From contig NZ_JACIET010000003.1 in assembly GCF_014197015.1 (NCBI RefSeq), forward strand, positions 124,001 through 188,000: a stretch of DNA of 64,000 nt. Reading direction: 5' to 3'. Of the stretch, positions 63,168 through 64,000 are shown in pieces. Each line of letters starts with the position of its first letter. Within the stretch, counting starts at the first letter, position 1. Made by a program: the position numbers and the translations under genes. The notes beneath the pieces are model-generated. The model was not told the DNA's origin. It did no database searches and worked only from the letters and a program-made list of their open reading frames with translations. Source of the DNA: Niveibacterium umoris. Its GTDB lineage: Bacteria > Pseudomonadota > Gammaproteobacteria > Burkholderiales > Rhodocyclaceae.

Positions 63168-64000
63168 TTACTGACACGCCTCGCAATCGGGGTTGTCGAT
63201 GCTGCAGAACTTCGCGGGCTCGGCGGCGGACGCAGCAGCACTCACGCCTCCGCTCACCGGCACCGCGTTCAGTTCGCCCCCGCGACCCGTCGACTTCTCC
63301 GCCGACGTCGCACCCAGGGCACGCAGGTAGTAGGTCGTCTTCAGGCCACGCAACCAGGCGAGCTTGTAGGTTTCATCGAGCTTGCGGCCCGATGCACCGG
63401 CCATGTAGATGTTGAGTGACTGCGCCTGGTCGATCCATTTCGCGCGCCGCGCGGCGCATTCGACGATCCACTTCGGCTCGACCTCGAACGCGGTGGCGTA
63501 GAGCCGGCGCAACTCGTCCGGAATGCGGTCGATCTTCGCGAGCGAACCGTCGAAGTACTTGAGGTCGGCGACCATTACCTCGTCCCACAGGCCGAGCTTC
63601 TTCAGGTCGCGGACCAGTGACTCGTTGGCGATCGTGAACTCGCCCGAGAGGTTCGATTTGACGTACAGGTTCTGGTAGGTCGGCTCGATGCAGGCGTCGA
63701 CGCCGATGATGTTGGAGATCGTCGCCGTGGGCGCGATCGCGACGCAGTTGGAGTTGCGCATGCCGACCTCGCCAATGCGGCGCCGCAGCGCGTCCCAGTC
63801 GAGCGTGCTGGAGGTGTCGACTTCCAGGTAGCCGCCCCGTTCCTCGGCCAGCAGCTTGAGGCTGTCGAGCGGCAGGATGCCACGGTCCCACAGCGAGCCA
63901 CGGAAGCTCGAATAACGGCCCCGCTCCTCGGCCAGATCGGTCGAGGCCCAGTAGGCGTAGTAGCACACCGCTTCCATCGCACGATCGGCGAAGGCGATCG
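63168..64000 (-). CDS. nrdA: Ribonucleoside-diphosphate reductase class Ia, alpha subunit (C-terminal part; cut by window edge)
   Basis: Only the last 277 or so residues are in the window; the frame runs on past 64,000. Visible parts include the conserved [18 protein letters not shown] loop, [18 protein letters not shown] and the terminal redox pair CEAC, which delivers electrons from thioredoxin or glutaredoxin. The NSN Asn/Cys active-site stretch is present. It precedes nrdB on the same strand. Confidence 0.95.
   Translation of the reverse strand, partial: IAFADRAMEAVCYYAYWASTDLAEERGRYSSFRGSLWDRGILPLDSLKLLAEERGGYLEVDTSSTLDWDALRRRIGEVGMRNSNCVAIAPTATISNIIGVDACIEPTYQNLYVKSNLSGEFTIANESLVRDLKKLGLWDEVMVADLKYFDGSLAKIDRIPDELRRLYATAFEVEPKWIVECAARRAKWIDQAQSLNIYMAGASGRKLDETYKLAWLRGLKTTYYLRALGATSAEKSTGRGGELNAVPVSGGVSAAASAAEPAKFCSIDNPDCEACQ

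Overview
The window is about 64 kb of GC-rich chromosome, densely coded on both strands, from a Gram-negative bacterium that is probably a betaproteobacterium. Gene content fits the Rhodocyclales/Burkholderiales: a glutaryl-CoA module, GTP-type PEP carboxykinase, class Ia nrdAB, a Lys/Ala-rich histone H1-like protein, DUF2520 and DUF6394 proteins, and many GGDEF proteins. No reference search was possible, so the genus is left open. I see no tRNA, rRNA, CRISPR array, insertion sequence or prophage. The region reads as ordinary core and accessory chromosome with one clear gene remnant.

Layout. 0-5 kb: the 3' end of an unknown gene, a broken phnA remnant, a SulP anion transporter and a zinc-ribbon membrane protein. 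5-10 kb: a LysR regulator divergent from glutaryl-CoA dehydrogenase and its CoA-transferase (end of lysine, tryptophan or aromatic breakdown), then a BCCT transporter. 10-17.5 kb: a lipoprotein acid phosphatase with an autotransporter-type beta-strand tail, a methyltransferase, a FeeM-like acyltransferase fused to PilZ, and a thiolase plus high-molecular-weight FabG pair. 17.6-27.5 kb: mostly single-gene units (binding protein, DUF2520, methyltransferase, Cache protein, RluA, EamA, flavin reductase, AmiD-like amidase, phosphoesterase, 2OG dioxygenase, DedA-rhodanese fusion).

27.5-46 kb: c-di-GMP and stress genes. These are an active-looking Cache-HAMP-GGDEF cyclase, a LysR regulator divergent from ohr, an oxidoreductase and thioesterase, an M48 protease, a TPR-GGEEF cyclase, DUF6394 with a K+ channel, a glycine-zipper protein, a tandem FKBP overlapping a pseudouridine synthase with a giant disordered Arg/Asp-rich N-terminus, a ferritin-like protein, an AI-2E family protein, and two overlapping membrane proteins with degenerate GGDEF domains. 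46-64 kb: a Ca2+-type P-ATPase overlapping a 2-hydroxyacid dehydrogenase and divergent from an IclR regulator; PBP7; patatin; malic enzyme (maeB) divergent from pckG, which together set flux at the PEP-pyruvate-oxaloacetate node; an aminotransferase; a lytic transglycosylase; the H1-like protein; nrdB; and the 3' end of nrdA, which runs off the window.

The most interesting items are the coupled degenerate GGDEF pair, one member of which keeps an I-site; the PilZ-FeeM fusion; and the repeat-built N-terminus of the pseudouridine synthase, whose repeats are conserved in protein but not in codons. Further points of interest are the divergent LysR-ohr arrangement with inverted repeats, and the phnA remnant.
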